DNA of 64,000 bases, taken from contig JBBDSU010000056.1 in the NCBI GenBank assembly GCA_040904825.1, positions 17,993-81,992 of the forward strand. The letters run 5' to 3'. Below, piece by piece: positions 62,048-64,000 of the stretch. The position numbers were made by a program, and so were the translations under genes. How positions within the stretch are numbered: position 1 is the first letter of the stretch; every line of letters begins with the position of its first letter. Below the pieces are notes generated by a model. That model was not told the DNA's origin and did no database searches. It saw nothing but the letters and a program-made list of their open reading frames with translations. This DNA comes from JBBDSU01 sp040904825. Its GTDB lineage: Bacteria > Actinomycetota > Nitriliruptoria > Nitriliruptorales > Nitriliruptoraceae.

Positions 62048-63505
62048 ATGAATATCAGCGGCGACCGAAACAGGAGCACCCACATCGACGTCATTCCCGT
62101 CGGCCACGCCCAAACCTCCATCGTGCTCTTCACGCGCGACCTGCGGTTGGATGATCAACCCGCGTTGGATGCAGCGCGCAAGTCGGGGCGTCGTGTCGTT
62201 GGGTTGTTCGTTGTCGACAAACGGATCATCCAGTCGCGAGTCGCTGCGCCCAATCGGATGGGATTGGTGCTGACTGCAGTGGCGGCTCTACGTTCGGCAC
62301 TCGTTGAACGCGGGACCTCACTCGTGGTCCGGTACGGAGATGTCGCCGACGAGGTCAGTGCTCTGGTACGCGAAATACAGGCGGACGAAGTTCACATGTC
62401 TGCCGACTTCAGCCGCTACGCCATCGGCCGCAGGGCCGCCCTCAACGACGTCGCGGCACGGTGTCGTTGGCCATTGAAGATCGTCGAACATCCTGGAGTA
62501 GCCCACGTCGCACCAGGGGACGTCACTCCCTCAGGTGGCAACCATTTCAAAGTCTTCACTCCGTACTACCGCCGCTGGTTGCACGACGGTGGCCGTGAAC
62601 CCATTAACCCAATGGGACCGACGGCCGGTGTCGACGGGCTTGCTGCAGGTCGGGTTCCATCGGTCGCCGACCTCCTTGGGGTCGATGCGGCCCGTCACAG
62701 CAGTGACGCGTTGCCACCGGTGGCCGAGCCCGACGTCCTGCGTAATGCAGCACAGTGGATAGATGCACGCCTTGCAACCTATGGGGATCACAACGAGCTG
62801 GATCGGGCAGCGACCTCAGGTTTGTCGGCTGCGCTTCATCTCGGCACAATTTCTGCCAGCCGTATCGTGGCCCTTGTGCGTGAGCAAGTCGCCGGATCCG
62901 GCGACGATCGTCTGACAGCCGCAGCTGATGCGTTCCTGCGTCAACTGTGTTGGCGTGACTTCAACCTGCAGATGCTTGCTGCCCGCCCAGACTTGATCGA
63001 CACACCGCTTCGCAGTGAGCCGGCTTGGCGTGACGACCCGGATGCCTTCGACGCCTGGCGCAACGGCGTCACCGGTTTTCCTCTCGTTGACGCAGGTATG
63101 CGACAACTACTGACGCATGGTTGGATGCCCAATCGGGTCAGGATGGTGGCAGCCAGTGTGCTCACAAAGCATCTTGGAGTTGACTGGCGGTTGGGTGCCT
63201 GGCATTTCATGGATCATCTGGTCGACGGGGACCTGGCCAACAACTTCTGCGGATGGCAGTGGGCGGCAGGCACGGGCATCGACACGCGACCCAATCGTTT
63301 CGTCAATCCTTTCGCACAATCGCGCCGTCACGACCCCGATGGGAGCTATCTGCGCCGCTACGTACCGGAACTCGCTGACCTTGACGCGACGACCATCCAC
63401 GAACCTTGGGCAGCCGGTCAACCAGACGGGCGTGCTCGGGACTATCCGCCGCCACTGATCGAACAGGCTGAGGCACGCGTGCAGTTCGCCGAGCGCACGG
63501 CATGA
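62048..63505 (+). CDS. phrB: Cryptochrome/photolyase family protein (deoxyribodipyrimidine photolyase)
   Basis: A 485-residue class I photolyase repairing UV pyrimidine dimers with light. The N-terminal antenna-binding Rossmann domain begins SIVLFTRDLRLDDQPAL; the FAD domain has FLRQLCWRDFNLQML, VTGFPLVDAGMRQLLTHGWM, MPNRVRMVAASVLTKHL, DWRLGAWHFMDHLVDGD and NNFCGWQWAAGTG (FAD and Trp-chain residues). The start is uncertain; ATG 62048 leaves a 25-residue polar lead. It is followed 33 bp on by dut. Confidence 0.92.
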   Translation: MNISGDRNRSTHIDVIPVGHAQTSIVLFTRDLRLDDQPALDAARKSGRRVVGLFVVDKRIIQSRVAAPNRMGLVLTAVAALRSALVERGTSLVVRYGDVADEVSALVREIQADEVHMSADFSRYAIGRRAALNDVAARCRWPLKIVEHPGVAHVAPGDVTPSGGNHFKVFTPYYRRWLHDGGREPINPMGPTAGVDGLAAGRVPSVADLLGVDAARHSSDALPPVAEPDVLRNAAQWIDARLATYGDHNELDRAATSGLSAALHLGTISASRIVALVREQVAGSGDDRLTAAADAFLRQLCWRDFNLQMLAARPDLIDTPLRSEPAWRDDPDAFDAWRNGVTGFPLVDAGMRQLLTHGWMPNRVRMVAASVLTKHLGVDWRLGAWHFMDHLVDGDLANNFCGWQWAAGTGIDTRPNRFVNPFAQSRRHDPDGSYLRRYVPELADLDATTIHEPWAAGQPDGRARDYPPPLIEQAEARVQFAERTA

Positions 63506-63538
63506 TGAACACTTCGCCGCGGGACCAAGGACGCAGCC

Positions 63539-64000
63539 ATGCCCGATGATGACGCATCATCTGTGACGATTGCTGTGGTTCGGCGTCATCCAGATGCCCG
63601 ACTACCTAGCTACGCGCATGACGGCGATGCGGGCCTGGATCTATCGAGCGTCGCTGATGTCGACATACCGCCGGGCGGGCGCGTTGCGGTGCCGACCGGC
63701 CTCGCATTAGCCATTCCGGATGGCTGGGTGGGGCTCATCCATCCCCGTTCCGGGCTCGCGCGCCGGCAAGGCCTGACTGTTGCCAACGCGCCGGGGACGA
63801 TCGATGCTGGATACCGGGGCGAGATTGAAGTGCTGTTGGTGAACCTTGGTGACAAAACGGTGACGATCGGCGTCGGCGACCGTGTCGCTCAACTGGTGGT
63901 TCAACGCGTCGGGTATGCGACAGTGGTCGAAGTGGGTGAACTCGGTGAGACAGCTCGCGGGGATGGTGGTTTCGGATCGACGGGAACGGGTGCTTCGACA
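63539..64000 (+). CDS. dut: dUTP diphosphatase, 3' end beyond the window
   Basis: 154 codons are open to the window edge without a stop. All five dUTPase motifs are present: DAGLDLSS (1), [13 protein letters not shown] (2), [13 protein letters not shown] (3 with catalytic Asp and the uracil-site Tyr), [10 protein letters not shown] (4) and [10 protein letters not shown] (5, the C-terminal arm). It keeps dUTP out of DNA and makes dUMP. Only a few C-terminal residues should be missing. ATG 63539. Confidence 0.95.
   Translation, partial: MPDDDASSVTIAVVRRHPDARLPSYAHDGDAGLDLSSVADVDIPPGGRVAVPTGLALAIPDGWVGLIHPRSGLARRQGLTVANAPGTIDAGYRGEIEVLLVNLGDKTVTIGVGDRVAQLVVQRVGYATVVEVGELGETARGDGGFGSTGTGAST

Overview
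The window reads as chromosome of a high-GC Gram-positive bacterium, most likely an actinomycete (phylum Actinomycetota). The evidence is gene content and style: GTG/TTG starts are frequent, genes are tightly packed with 1-11 bp start/stop overlaps, and there are two sigma-70 factors close together, a ferrochelatase with a Cys-rich C-terminal tail, an ArsR fused to a low-molecular-weight phosphatase-like domain, a DUF4031 gene, a DUF2277 gene and an LCP cell-wall gene. Class or genus cannot be fixed from this sequence alone. Two runs of exactly 100 N (3655-3754 and 30974-31073) are scaffold placeholders, so this is a draft assembly; each interrupts a real gene. No rRNA, tRNA, CRISPR array, insertion sequence, integrase or phage block was seen.

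Region 1-10 kb: a winged-helix (HTH_42-type) gene running off the left edge, a DUF2277 gene, the ribosome-associated GTPase typA, an ECF sigma factor translationally coupled to a membrane-anchored putative anti-sigma factor (its Gly-rich tail holds gap 1), an SDR/DUF2867 protein, an MFS transporter and an SLC13-type transporter. Region 10-18 kb: a complete five-gene ABC importer of the peptide/nickel family (lipoprotein, two permeases, two ATPases, all overlapping), preceded by a palindrome matching the published Nur (nickel uptake regulator) box, so nickel is the best substrate guess; then an SDR with a changed catalytic motif, an MFS pump and a DEAD-box helicase with a structured leader.

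Region 19-31.6 kb: hydrolase, methyltransferase, SLC13 transporter with RCK_C domains, an orphan PAS histidine kinase, an SDR, a YceI protein, DUF4031, branched-chain aminotransferase overlapping a genuine formylglycine-generating enzyme, a hotdog thioesterase, and an arsenic-type operon (ArsR-phosphatase fusion, probable aquaporin broken by gap 2, arsC). Region 31.7-40.7 kb: a small membrane protein, a protein-tyrosine phosphatase with an LCP protein, a histidine phosphatase, ferrochelatase, an EamA exporter, a hydrolase, coaA and a 7TM-HD phosphohydrolase.

Region 41-57.8 kb: two paralogous primary-like sigma factors separated by a YibE/F membrane protein, a lipoprotein D-Ala-D-Ala carboxypeptidase, a stand-alone 5'-3' exonuclease ending in a sliding-clamp-type motif, an unrecognised protein, two head-to-head ABC-F genes, a thiolase/FadB beta-oxidation pair and an ACT-domain malic enzyme. 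Region 57.9-64 kb: gamma-glutamyltransferase, citrate synthase, a MarR regulator, a 58-residue single-histone-fold protein, a photolyase and the 5' part of dut.

The most notable items are the bacterial histone with a strong inverted repeat in its promoter region, the nickel-type ABC operon with a Nur-like operator, the paired sigma factors that both carry Gln at a position expected to read the -10 element, the exonuclease with a clamp-binding tail, and the ArsR-phosphatase-led arsenic operon.
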